Assembly: GCA_000433415.1 (NCBI GenBank)
Contig: FR890479.1
Span: 5,901-15,316, forward strand
DNA length: 9,416 nt
Direction: 5' to 3'
Source of the DNA: Clostridium sp. CAG:448
Lineage (GTDB): Bacteria; Bacillota; Clostridia; Oscillospirales; CAG-272
The notes beneath the pieces were generated by a model. It made no database searches. It was not told the DNA's origin and saw only the letters and a program-made list of their open reading frames with translations. Below are positions 1 to 7,500 of the stretch, piece after piece. Position 1 is the stretch's first letter. Each line of letters opens with the position of its first letter. The translations under genes were made by a program, and so were the position numbers.

Positions 1-1
1 C

Positions 2-550
2 GCAGAAATCGGCGAAATTGAAGTCTACTTGTACAACGGAAACCTCCCCGCAATGGTTCTTCCGGAAGAAAAAGAACTGAAACCCGCCGAGAACGGCAAC
101 CTTTTGCTCGGTCAGACACCGTATGTATCTTCCTCCTATGAGGAATATGGCTGGACCAAAAATCAATTGACGGACGGTCGCATCGGCATGAACGTCGGCG
201 TCCACCAAGGGTGGTGTTCTATGATCGGCTCCAAGACGCGCGACATTACCGAATGGGTTATGTTTGCACTCGGCAAGCCTATCACCGTCTCCAAAATGAT
301 TGTATACCCCAGTTATGACAACGAATTCGTTGAAGATTATCATGTGGAAGTTTCCATGGACGGTTCGACATGGACAACGGTCTGGTCCATCACAGGTGAC
401 AACAAAGACAACGGCGATCCCAGAGTCATGACCTTTGATCCGGTCGAGGCACGTTATGTCCGTTTTGTGGTAACCAAGATGGGCAACGGAAACCCTGCTT
501 CCGCGATCGGCTACAAAGTACAGATCGGAGAAATCGAGCTTTACCGGTAA
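2..550 (+). CDS. C-terminal part of a protein with tandem F5/8 type C (discoidin-like) domains; 5' end outside window
   Basis: The reading frame is open from base 2 and ends at TAA 548-550, leaving about 182 residues; the true start lies upstream. The first residues (AEIGEIEVYLYN) match the closing strand of an F5/8 type C domain. They closely resemble the very end of the protein (VQIGEIELYR), so the fragment holds the tail of one domain, a Pro/Glu-rich linker (about residues 13-32), and one complete domain (about 33-182). The complete domain has the family's typical features: an N-terminal NQLTDGRIG segment, a central EWVMFALGKPITVSKMIVYP strand pair, VSMDGSTWTTV, and ARYVRFVVTK before the terminal GEIELYR. 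Such domains usually bind glycans or cell surfaces and are often appended to secreted glycoside hydrolases. Any catalytic part would be upstream and cannot be seen. No C-terminal anchor is present. Domain assignment is firm; overall function is unknown. Confidence 0.85.
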   Translation, partial: AEIGEIEVYLYNGNLPAMVLPEEKELKPAENGNLLLGQTPYVSSSYEEYGWTKNQLTDGRIGMNVGVHQGWCSMIGSKTRDITEWVMFALGKPITVSKMIVYPSYDNEFVEDYHVEVSMDGSTWTTVWSITGDNKDNGDPRVMTFDPVEARYVRFVVTKMGNGNPASAIGYKVQIGEIELYR

Positions 551-557
551 ACAGCAT

Positions 558-596
558 AAAAAAACGCGCCCTCCGCTGTGGGGGGTGCGTTTTTTT
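558..596. terminator. Bidirectional intrinsic terminator between the discoidin-domain gene and rnpB
   Basis: An 11-bp stem (arms 564-574 and 580-590, two G-T wobble pairs, loop 575-579) is flanked by seven A on the left (558-564) and a run of T on the right (590-596). It can therefore terminate the + strand gene ending at 550 and also the leftward rnpB transcript, whose conserved 3' end lies immediately to its right. Confidence 0.88.
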
Positions 597-597
597 G

Positions 598-973
598 CGG
601 TCTGATCTGTAAGCCGGGTTCTGTCTTGAACGATCATCTATCTTTGCGTACCGTCACCGGTACGCTCCGCGGATTTTCTCCGCGTGCCACCCAATGGGTC
701 TCCTTGCGGACGCTGTCGGGCAGACATTCCCCACACGGTGTTGCTTCGGGTAGGGTTTACAGCAAACCTATGTTACCATAGGAGTGGGTGAGCTCTTACC
801 TCGCCTTTCCACCCTTACCGTTTCCGAAAGAGAAACGGCGGTCTGTTTCTGTTGCACTTTCCCGGCGGTTACCCGCGGCTGACGTTATCAGCTACCCTCG
901 CCCTATGAAGCCCGGACTTTCCTCACCGCAGTACCTTTCGGCATCCTGCGGCGCGACCGTCCGACCAAGCCAC
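598..973 (-). ncRNA. rnpB: RNase P RNA, bacterial type A
   Basis: This is the catalytic RNA of ribonuclease P, which removes 5' leaders from precursor tRNAs. Read on the minus strand it contains the universally conserved P4-forming segments: GAGGAAAGTCCGGGCTTC near the 5' end (about 907-924) and ACAGAACCCGGCTTA at the 3' end (610-624). Between them are CATAGGGCGAGGG, AGTGCAACAGAAA, GGTAAGAGCTCACC and AGATAGATGATCGTTCAAG, all with clear counterparts in the E. coli molecule. The overall order matches the ancestral A type; this is unlike the B type of Bacillus and fits Clostridia. Ends are estimates: the 5' end comes from the promoter at 980-1008, the 3' end from P1 pairing of GATCAGACC with GGTCGGA and from the adjoining terminator. 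Length is about 376 nt, normal for the family. Confidence 0.97.
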
Positions 974-979
974 ACCCGC

Positions 980-1008
980 ATTATACCACATCCGGTGCAT
1001 CGTGTCAA
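980..1008 (-). promoter_or_regulatory. Consensus sigma-A promoter of rnpB
   Basis: On the minus strand a perfect TTGACA (1008-1003) and a perfect TATAAT (985-980) are separated by 17 bases. Transcription would start near 973, just ahead of the first P1 bases of RNase P RNA. Confidence 0.92.
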
Positions 1009-1047
1009 GCACTTTTTGTGCACACCTGCGGGTAAATTCCCTTTGGT

Positions 1048-1632
1048 TTACAGCGCATCCTTTTTGATCGGGCGCAATGTTTTCGGATCCAGCGCCGCGC
1101 AAAGAATGGCAATGATCACCGCAGCAAGGATCGCGTTGGGAATCATGTAACTTGCATTATAAGTCAACGAGTAAATCCATACATACTCGCCCTCCGGCGT
1201 TGTGGAAGCCCAAATCGTAATACCGGACAGGTAGGAACAAACCAAACGGCAAAGGTTTACCAAAACCGCGCCCACGGTATAACCGACCATCCGATGTTTT
1301 CCGAACAGCTTTGCAAATGCGTCGGCAATACCGATCACACCAAATGCAAGCAGATAGTCCAAAAGTGCACACAGCAGCACCGCACCCAATGCACCTCCGG
1401 GCGGCGTATACCAACCGGTTACAATCTGGATGACACCGTTCGCCAGCCCCATAACCAAACCCTTGAGCCAACCGCGGCGATAAGAGTAATAGATAATCGG
1501 CACGCAGGAAATGCTAATGGATCCTCCCATCGGCCACTTCGGCAGCGGGAGCAGATCCAACGCAAATGCCATTGCCACACACAGTGCACCTTCCACCAGG
1601 GAAAGCAACTGTTCCAGCTTCTTGTTTTTCAT
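1048..1632 (-). CDS. thiT: ThiT, thiamine-specific S component of an ECF transporter
   Basis: ThiT is a membrane protein that captures thiamine outside the cell and passes it in with a shared EcfA-EcfA'-EcfT energizing module encoded elsewhere. The product is 194 residues, the normal size, with about six hydrophobic segments (roughly 8-28, 40-52, 55-74, 79-106, 115-141, 160-185). Aligning without gaps to Lactococcus lactis ThiT as I recall it, the thiamine-site residues Tyr85, Trp133, Tyr146 and Asn151 correspond to Tyr93, Trp141, Tyr154 and Asn159, and Trp33 lies near the place of Trp34; Glu84 and His125 are Asp92 and Ser133 here. The start at 1632 is chosen because GGAGG (1645-1641) precedes it by 8 bases. 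An upstream in-frame extension to 1716 would run through the riboswitch terminator and is not used. Regulation is by the TPP riboswitch in its leader. Family assignment is firm because sequence and riboswitch agree. Confidence 0.93.
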   Translation of the reverse strand: MKNKKLEQLLSLVEGALCVAMAFALDLLPLPKWPMGGSISISCVPIIYYSYRRGWLKGLVMGLANGVIQIVTGWYTPPGGALGAVLLCALLDYLLAFGVIGIADAFAKLFGKHRMVGYTVGAVLVNLCRLVCSYLSGITIWASTTPEGEYVWIYSLTYNASYMIPNAILAAVIIAILCAALDPKTLRPIKKDAL

Positions 1633-1650
1633 TCTGTTTACCTCCACGTG

Positions 1651-1683
1651 AAAGAAAACGACCGGAGGACAATCTCCGGTCGT
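1651..1683 (-). terminator. Riboswitch-controlled intrinsic terminator in the thiT leader
   Basis: On the minus strand a perfect 10-bp stem (ACGACCGGAG, 1683-1674, and its complement, 1667-1658) with a 6-base loop is followed by TTTTCTTT and ends six bases before the thiT GGAGG. It lies downstream of the TPP aptamer, so it is the likely expression platform. A possible antiterminator is visible: CCGGCGT in the 3' part of the aptamer (1732-1726) can pair with ACGACCGG of the terminator's left arm (1683-1676) with one bulged base. TPP binding would occupy CCGGCGT and let the terminator form. The pairing is an inference. Confidence 0.9.
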
Positions 1684-1710
1684 AAAGCAACAAAGCACAA
1701 ACAGGTCTCC

Positions 1711-1801
1711 CCGCATTTTCTACCTACGCCGGCATTATCCGTATCAGGTGAAAGGGTTCGCGCACCGCGCGTCTCAGCCGTCCTTTCGACAGCACCCCCG
1801 T
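1711..1801 (-). promoter_or_regulatory. TPP riboswitch (THI element) aptamer
   Basis: The minus strand carries the conserved THI-box blocks in order: GGGGGTGCT (about 1799-1791), CTGAGA (1777-1772), GAACCCTTTCACCTGAT (about 1759-1743) and GGATAATGCCGGCGTAGG (1740-1723). These form the pyrimidine- and pyrophosphate-binding arms of the aptamer. It sits about 10 bases downstream of the predicted transcription start and about 30 bases before the terminator hairpin. High thiamine diphosphate should stop transcription before thiT. Exact P1 limits are uncertain by several bases. Confidence 0.97.
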
Positions 1802-1813
1802 TTTATTTCAACG

Positions 1814-1831
1814 GTGTACATTATAGTACAC
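1814..1831. repeat. Perfect 6-bp inverted repeat flanking the thiT -10 box
   Basis: GTGTAC (1814-1819) and GTACAC (1826-1831) lie directly on either side of the -10 hexamer. The spacing and exact placement would suit a dimeric repressor that blocks RNA polymerase, but no regulator can be named from the sequence, and a 6-bp repeat can arise by chance. Confidence 0.5.
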
Positions 1832-1848
1832 GGACATGCGTTTGTCAA
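1820..1848 (-). promoter_or_regulatory. Consensus sigma-A promoter of thiT
   Basis: On the minus strand TTGACA (1848-1843) and TATAAT (1825-1820) are both perfect and 17 bases apart, giving a start near 1813 and a leader of about 180 nt. The -35 box begins only 9 bases after the stop codon of the preceding lipoprotein gene. Confidence 0.92.
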
Positions 1849-1857
1849 GTAGTAAAT

Positions 1858-3192
1858 TCAATAATTATAGTTCACACCGATTTCAAGAATATCCTTTGCG
1901 CCCTTCTTTGCCTCCTCGGAAAGCGTAAAGGTTTCGAACAGTTTTTCGCACTTATCCCGGAAAAGCTGTGTGACAAGAGAGGCGTTGAAAGAGGAGAAGA
2001 AAACCTTATAATCATCCGCCTTGTAGTCCCCTTCGGTCGTCGGATAACGCATAATCAGGTGATACCCATACTCACTTTCCACAATAGCGGTATCCCCGAT
2101 GTCCATATTTTTCAGCTCGGACAAAATCTGCGAGAGGTACGCATCACTGAAATTTGCCTCTTCAATATCGCTCAGGTAATACCCGTGCGGATAGAGCGCG
2201 GCTCCATCCGTATCATCACTCTGCTCGTCCACTGCACGGTCAAACGCCTGTACGTCATTCAAACCGATCTCCATACGCAGCTGTTCCAGTTTTTTCTTCC
2301 GTTCCTCCAGTTGTCCGGGCAGATACGCATTCTGTTCCGCATTTCCCTTTTCGTCCGTCACATACATCGGTTTTCCCTTTGCGGTATCGTACAGAATCTT
2401 CCCGTCCTCATCGTAGTAGATGGTTTGTCCATCGGAATCCTTGTATTCTTTTCCGTCGGCATCGTAAGCAACCTGACCGTTTTTCGAATCGTAGACCGGC
2501 TTGCCGGAGGCAGTATCGTAATAAATCACATTTCCGAAATCGTCCGTCTTATATTCATAATAGAATTTTGCAAACAAAACCTGTCGGAAACAATAGTAGT
2601 TCTCTTCAAAATACTCTTCCTTGACGTTATTACCAATCAGAGAACCGTCCTTTCCGTAAAGGTAGGTCTGTAGCAACGCCACCCGGTATTCATCCGCATA
2701 CGCCTGGCGAAGCGTATCATAACTCACGCCGTACGCTGCGAGCAGTTCGTTGAATGCCGACTTGGAGCCGTCCGCATCCAAATCCAGGTACATATCCAGA
2801 TCTTCATCAATGGAACTGTAATACTCATCCGTCAGCTTCAATCCGTTTTCATCAAACAGAACCAGTGCGGCAAGATACATACGAAGGGTATCCAGCACAC
2901 TGTTCTCACAGCTCTCCCGCCAACTGACGGAGCTGCCCTCCGTGATAGGACTGTCCCAAAACGTGGCGCTGCTCACGTCATATTTCTGCCGTGCCAGTTC
3001 CGCCTTCATCCGGGACAGGAGGAATTCGTAAAACCAAACAGGAATCTCGTGCTTTCCGTCACTTAAAAGCGCCGTCGTATTCACCTGCTGTCGGTCTGCA
3101 CACCCCATCAGGCTTCCGCCGAGCAGACAAAGAATCAACACCCCGCAGACAAGCGGCAAAAAACACATCTTTTTAGTACTTCGTGTTCTCAT
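1858..3192 (-). CDS. PrsA/parvulin-like lipoprotein foldase with internal tyrosine-rich repeat block (downstream paralog)
   Basis: The product is 444 residues. A signal sequence ends in the lipobox LMGC with Cys31, so it should be an extracytoplasmic lipoprotein. Residues about 45-195 form a mostly helical region like the N-terminal chaperone part of PrsA/SurA proteins. A parvulin-type PPIase domain seems to begin at CFRQVLFAK (201-209) and to resume after an insertion, from about 294, ending in GDTAIVESEYGYHLIMRY (366-383). That ending is the typical parvulin closing pattern with its histidine (His378). The usual first parvulin histidine is Gln204 here, so isomerase activity is doubtful. Residues 216-283 are a Tyr/Gly/Asp-rich repeat block. 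The ATG at 3192 follows GGGAGG by 7 bases, and the gene overlaps the preceding paralog by 20 bases, which suggests translational coupling. Likely role: folding or quality control of exported proteins; client unknown. Confidence 0.75.
   Translation of the reverse strand: MRTRSTKKMCFLPLVCGVLILCLLGGSLMGCADRQQVNTTALLSDGKHEIPVWFYEFLLSRMKAELARQKYDVSSATFWDSPITEGSSVSWRESCENSVLDTLRMYLAALVLFDENGLKLTDEYYSSIDEDLDMYLDLDADGSKSAFNELLAAYGVSYDTLRQAYADEYRVALLQTYLYGKDGSLIGNNVKEEYFEENYYCFRQVLFAKFYYEYKTDDFGNVIYYDTASGKPVYDSKNGQVAYDADGKEYKDSDGQTIYYDEDGKILYDTAKGKPMYVTDEKGNAEQNAYLPGQLEERKKKLEQLRMEIGLNDVQAFDRAVDEQSDDTDGAALYPHGYYLSDIEEANFSDAYLSQILSELKNMDIGDTAIVESEYGYHLIMRYPTTEGDYKADDYKVFFSSFNASLVTQLFRDKCEKLFETFTLSEEAKKGAKDILEIGVNYNY
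2344..2547 (-). repeat. Coding repeats: YYD/YD-type block inside the downstream lipoprotein
   Basis: Residues 216-283 of the downstream lipoprotein repeat the pattern G-x-x-x-Y-(Y)-D, for example GNVIYYDTASGKPVYD, GQVAYDADGKEY and GQTIYYDEDGKILYDTAKG. Seven short units are recognisable, in an alternating YYD/YD rhythm. They resemble MORN_2-like or YD-type beta-hairpin repeats but I cannot assign them to a named family. The block follows the first strand of the parvulin-like domain. Confidence 0.75.
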
Positions 3193-4480
3193 AGGAAACC
3201 TCCCGGATACTGGGCGCCTTTTTATATACGCTCTCGTTAATCGTGACCATGTCCTTATACGCGTCGCAGGCTTCGGTAAACAGCGATCCGATCAGCAGAC
3301 TGTAAAAATCCTTAAACGCAGACGCCGTATTCTGATCCTCACTGTCATATGCCTGCGGTTCCGGTTCGCAGCGCAAAAGAATGTGATATCCGGAATCCGA
3401 CTGCACCGTGCAGACACCGCCGACCTCGTTTTCATACACCGCCGCAGCGATGTTGTCCAAATAAGTGGCTGACTGTGACGCATAGTATCCCTTCTCCCGC
3501 CGCAGATATACGCGGGTATTGGATTCACTTTCCGACACCTGATCGGCCAGTGCGGCGAAAGCCGTTTCGTCCAATCCGGCAGCGTCCTCGGCAATTTCCG
3601 CGGCACGCTTCTTCAGATCCTCCAGTGCCTCCCCGGTTTTTGCCTCAACCACAGGCGTCCCGTCTTTATCCGTTTTGTAGCGCGGCTCCCCGTGCTCCTT
3701 GTCATAGGCAATCTTACCGTTTTCGTCATAGTAAATCACGTTGCCCTTGTCGTCCAGCACAGAGAATCCGAATTCATCCGTCTTCTTGGTTCCGTTCACG
3801 CTGTCATAGGCAATCTCGCCGTTTTCCTTATAGTAGACCCGGTCACCGTTTGTGTCGGTTACAAACACATAGTCGTAGGACGCAAGAAAAATCTGACGGA
3901 AGCTGATATAATTCCTGTCATAATAATCATCCTTGACCGCCCGGTCGATTTTTTCCCCTTTTTCGCCGTACAGATAGGTCTGCAGATATTTGATCCTCGC
4001 CTCCAGCAGATAGTGTTCCCGCAACTGATTATAGTTAACGCCCAGTTCTGCCAGTTTTCCGTTCAATATGGTCTTTGAACCTGCGTCCTCCACCAATTCC
4101 GCAAGGCGGGCATCCACCTTTTCCACCTCGCTGTCCGGCAGGGTCAGACCCGCCTTGCGGAACATGTATTCCGCCTCAACGTATTTATAGGACTCATTCA
4201 ATACCGACAGGGTGTAAAAATCATTGTAGGTCGTCCCGTCCGTATTCATGATGGTGCTCCAGAAAGAATCCGTGGTTGCATTCACCTTGTAGGTATAGAC
4301 CAGTTTTCCCTTCATGCGTGTCAGCAACAGCTCATAAGCATTGACCGACAATGTGCATCCGTCCAATTCCATCAGTGTTCCGCTGTCCTTTGCACAACCG
4401 ACCAGTACCGACAGCAAAAGGCAACACAACAGCAATCCCGCAATTTTTCTCTTCCACATAACAGCCTGATTCCCTTTCAT
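3173..4480 (-). CDS. PrsA/parvulin-like lipoprotein foldase with internal tyrosine-rich repeat block (upstream paralog)
   Basis: This 435-residue product has the same plan as its downstream neighbour. A basic-hydrophobic signal sequence ends in lipobox LVGC (Cys29), followed by a helical region (about 40-190) with the shared LQTYLYG motif (167-172 here, 174-180 in the paralog). The parvulin-like start SFRQIFLAS (193-201) is followed by a repeat block (208-274). The domain then resumes, ending in VCTVQSDSGYHILLR (356-370, His366). As in the paralog, the first parvulin histidine is replaced by Gln (196). A tail of about 65 residues follows. The start at 4480 has AAGGA only two bases upstream; ATG 4459 would give a more typical signal peptide beginning MWKRK, so either may be used. 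The gene begins 20 bases after mfd ends and overlaps the next gene by 20 bases, indicating one operon. Confidence 0.75.
   Translation of the reverse strand: MKGNQAVMWKRKIAGLLLCCLLLSVLVGCAKDSGTLMELDGCTLSVNAYELLLTRMKGKLVYTYKVNATTDSFWSTIMNTDGTTYNDFYTLSVLNESYKYVEAEYMFRKAGLTLPDSEVEKVDARLAELVEDAGSKTILNGKLAELGVNYNQLREHYLLEARIKYLQTYLYGEKGEKIDRAVKDDYYDRNYISFRQIFLASYDYVFVTDTNGDRVYYKENGEIAYDSVNGTKKTDEFGFSVLDDKGNVIYYDENGKIAYDKEHGEPRYKTDKDGTPVVEAKTGEALEDLKKRAAEIAEDAAGLDETAFAALADQVSESESNTRVYLRREKGYYASQSATYLDNIAAAVYENEVGGVCTVQSDSGYHILLRCEPEPQAYDSEDQNTASAFKDFYSLLIGSLFTEACDAYKDMVTINESVYKKAPSIREVSYENTKY
3659..3859 (-). repeat. Coding repeats: YYD/YD-type block inside the upstream lipoprotein
   Basis: Residues 208-274 of the upstream lipoprotein contain units such as GDRVYYKENGEIAYD, GNVIYYDENGKIAYDKEHG and GEPRYKTDKDG. 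The second half aligns with the paralog's second half at about 17 of 31 positions without gaps, so the block was present before the two genes diverged. Confidence 0.75.
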
Positions 4481-4500
4481 TTTCCTTCATTATACCGCAA

Positions 4501-7500
4501 TCACATCTCTTCTTTGTGAATATCCTGCGAAATCTGTGTATATTTTTCAAGGACATCATGCACAATTTTCAAAACGTTGTCCTCTTTGCGCACCCGCAAA
4601 GAAATGTGCGGCTCTCCCATGACCACCACACGCATCCTGCCGTCAAACGCGGCTGCCACACTGCTCAACACCGGGAAATCGAATTTTTCCGGGTACATCC
4701 GTACCTCATTGCCCTCCTGCTTGATCTGCTTTAATCCGCATTCCAGTGCAAGCGCACGGATCAGCGCAATCATAAGCAGGTTTTCTGTCGGTGCCGGCAA
4801 TTCCCCGAACCGGTCGAGCAATTCGTCGGTCATGTCCTGCCGATCAAATTCATTGCGGATGAGTGCAATCCGCTTATAAAGCGACATTCTTTGCGCCGGA
4901 TAGCGGACATACTGCGCCGGAATATTGGCATCCACATTGATCGTAACGGCACATTCCCGCTTCTTGGGCAACTGTCCGCCCTGTTCTTCGATCACCGCTT
5001 CATTCAAAAGGCGGATGTACAGATCATATCCGACCGTGTCCATGTGTCCGTGTTGCTCCGCTCCCAGAAGATTTCCGGCACCGCGGATCTCCATATCCCG
5101 CATGGCAATCCGGAAACCGGCGCCGAACTCCGCGTACTCACGGATCGCTTCCAGGCGTTTTTCCGCAATCTCGCTGATGCTCTTCTCCGGCGGATAGGTA
5201 AAATAGGCATACGCCCGACGTGCGGATCTGCCCACACGCCCGCGGATCTGATGCAACTGGGACAAGCCGAGCTTGTGCGCATTCTCCACGATCAGGGTAT
5301 TGGCATTCGGAATATCCACGCCGGTTTCGATGATCGTGGTACAGACAAGGATGTCAATCTCACCAGAAAGCATACGCTCCCAGATCTCCTCCAGCTCTTC
5401 CTTTTCCATTTTCCCGTGCGCCACCGTGATCCGTGCATCCGGAATATCCTTCGCAAGCTGTGCCGCCACACGGTCAATACTGTCAACGTAGTTGTAAAGG
5501 TAGAAAACCTGTCCGCCGCGCCGCAGTTCCCGTCGGATGGCATCCTCGATCACCAGCCTGTCATGCTCAAGCACATAGGTCTGCACGGGCAGCCGGTTGC
5601 CCGGCGCTTCATCCAGAAGCGAAATGTCGCGGATGCCGCCCATCGCCATATTCAGCGTCCGCGGAATCGGCGTTGCGGAAAGCGTCAATACGTCCACATT
5701 TTTTGCCATCTGTTTGAGTTTTTCTTTCTGTGCAACACCAAAGCGCTGTTCCTCATCCACAATCAGAAGCCCCAGGTCATGGAAATGAATGTCCTTGCCC
5801 AACAGACGGTGCGTTCCGATCAGAATATCCACATCGCCCCGCGCCACACGCGCAAGCGTCTGTGTCTGCTCTTTTGGACTGCGGAAGCGCGAAATCATAT
5901 CCACGCTCACCGCAAAGGAACGCATCCGGCTGAGTGCGGTCTGGTAATGCTGCAACGCAAGAAGCGTCGTCGGGACCAGAATCGCCACCTGTTTGCCACC
6001 GAGCACCGCTTTGAATGCGGCGCGGAGAGCAACCTCCGTCTTTCCGTACCCGACATCTCCGCAAAGCAGTCTGTCCATCGGAACCGGCTTCTCCATATCG
6101 GTCTTAATATCCGCAATCGCGTCCAACTGCCCCTGCGTTTCCTCATACGCAAACGCATTCTCAAAATCCCTTTGCATGGCGTCATCTTCCGGAAAAGCAA
6201 ATCCGGGTTGGCGGAGTCTGCCGGCGTACAGTCTGATCAGCTCCTTCGCCATATCCCTGACCGCCGCCTTCACCCGCTGCTTTGCCTTTCCCCATTCCGT
6301 TCCGCCCAGTCTGGAAAGCTTCAACATGCCGTCGTCAGCATGCGGTCCAATGTATTTTGACACTTTATCCATCTGCTCCACCGGCAAAAACAGCTTGTCG
6401 GAGCCGTCAAACTGGATTCCGATATAATCGCGTGAAACTCCCAGAGAAACCACGTTTTCGATGCCGGTATACCGACCGATTCCGTATGCCTCATGCACGA
6501 CAAGATCGCCTGTCTGCAATTCTTCCCAGGACATAATACTGCGCGCGTCCTGCCGTTTCTTTTTCCTCCGCGCCGTGTACCCACCGGGGCGCAATGCGCC
6601 TGTCCGCGCATCCGGATTGGTCGAAAGCACGGCAATACGCGGGGCGATCATTTCATAACCATACAGATATTCCCGCCAACAGATCAGAACCACCCCCGGC
6701 TCCAGATCCTTGGCGCGGTAAGCGCCAGCCTCCTCTTCGGTGACGGCAACAAAATTCTCTTCCCGCAGCATCTCCTGCAGATGCACACCCGCCGTGTGGT
6801 TTTCCGCAATCAGAATCACACGGTGCCCGTCCGCAAAGAAGCCGGTCAGATCTTCACACAAAAGCCGGAAATTTTCCGCATACGATACCATGTGTTTGGT
6901 GCGAAACCCGAAAATGCCGGACAACCGTTTGCCGGACATTCCGGAAGAAAGCGCGTCCACATGGACACAGACCCGATCCGCCAAAAATGTCTCAAGGGTT
7001 CCGGACGGCAAGCTGTATTCGGCATATTTTCCTGCCACCGTGCCGCTTTCCAAAAGCTCTTTGATGCTCTCGTTCATTCGCCATTCGGATGCTTTCAGGC
7101 GATCCCGCACCGCGGTCGTAGAACGCACAAGCACCAGATTCTTTTCGGAAAAATAGGAGAGCAGGCTTTCCTTCTCCGGGTAAATCAGGGTCATATACGC
7201 GTCCGCGAACCGAAGCTCCATGGCACCGTCCGGATCATCCAGAACGGCAATTTCCTTTTTGAGCACTTCCTTTGCCTGTTCGTTTTTGCAAAGACGGTAT
7301 TGCGCACGCACCGCACGTTCGATCCTTCCCCGCACTTCCGCGCCGTAAATCAGCTCCCGTGCCGGCGGAAGGACCGCACGGCTGACCGGTATCCGGATCC
7401 GCTGGCTGTCCACATCAAAAATGCCCATGCGGTCCACGCAATCGCCAAACAGTTCTATCCGCAAAGGATTTGCTCCGTGTACCTCTTCCCCCTCCTGGTC

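Noticed and set aside
1011..1023. GCAC-AAAAA-GTGC mini-hairpin after thiT as its terminator
   Set aside because: Only a 4-bp stem and no following U tract.
578..1150. Two + strand open frames of 67 and 120 codons across 578-1150
   Set aside because: They lie on the antisense strand of rnpB and the 3' end of thiT; their sequence is fully explained by the RNA gene.
1633..1716. Longer thiT start at 1716 giving a 222-residue protein
   Set aside because: The extra codons run through the leader terminator; the ATG at 1632 has a strong GGAGG and gives the normal ThiT length.
1294..2673. A 459-codon + strand open frame opposite thiT and the downstream lipoprotein gene
   Set aside because: It is antisense to well-supported genes and to the riboswitch, begins inside thiT, and its protein has no recognisable fold or motif.
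4489..4494. A TATAAT on the minus strand just before the upstream lipoprotein gene, as an internal operon promoter
   Set aside because: No -35 hexamer lies 16-18 bases upstream (CAAAGA/ACAAAG-like only), and transcription would start at the ATG itself. The match is probably due to chance.
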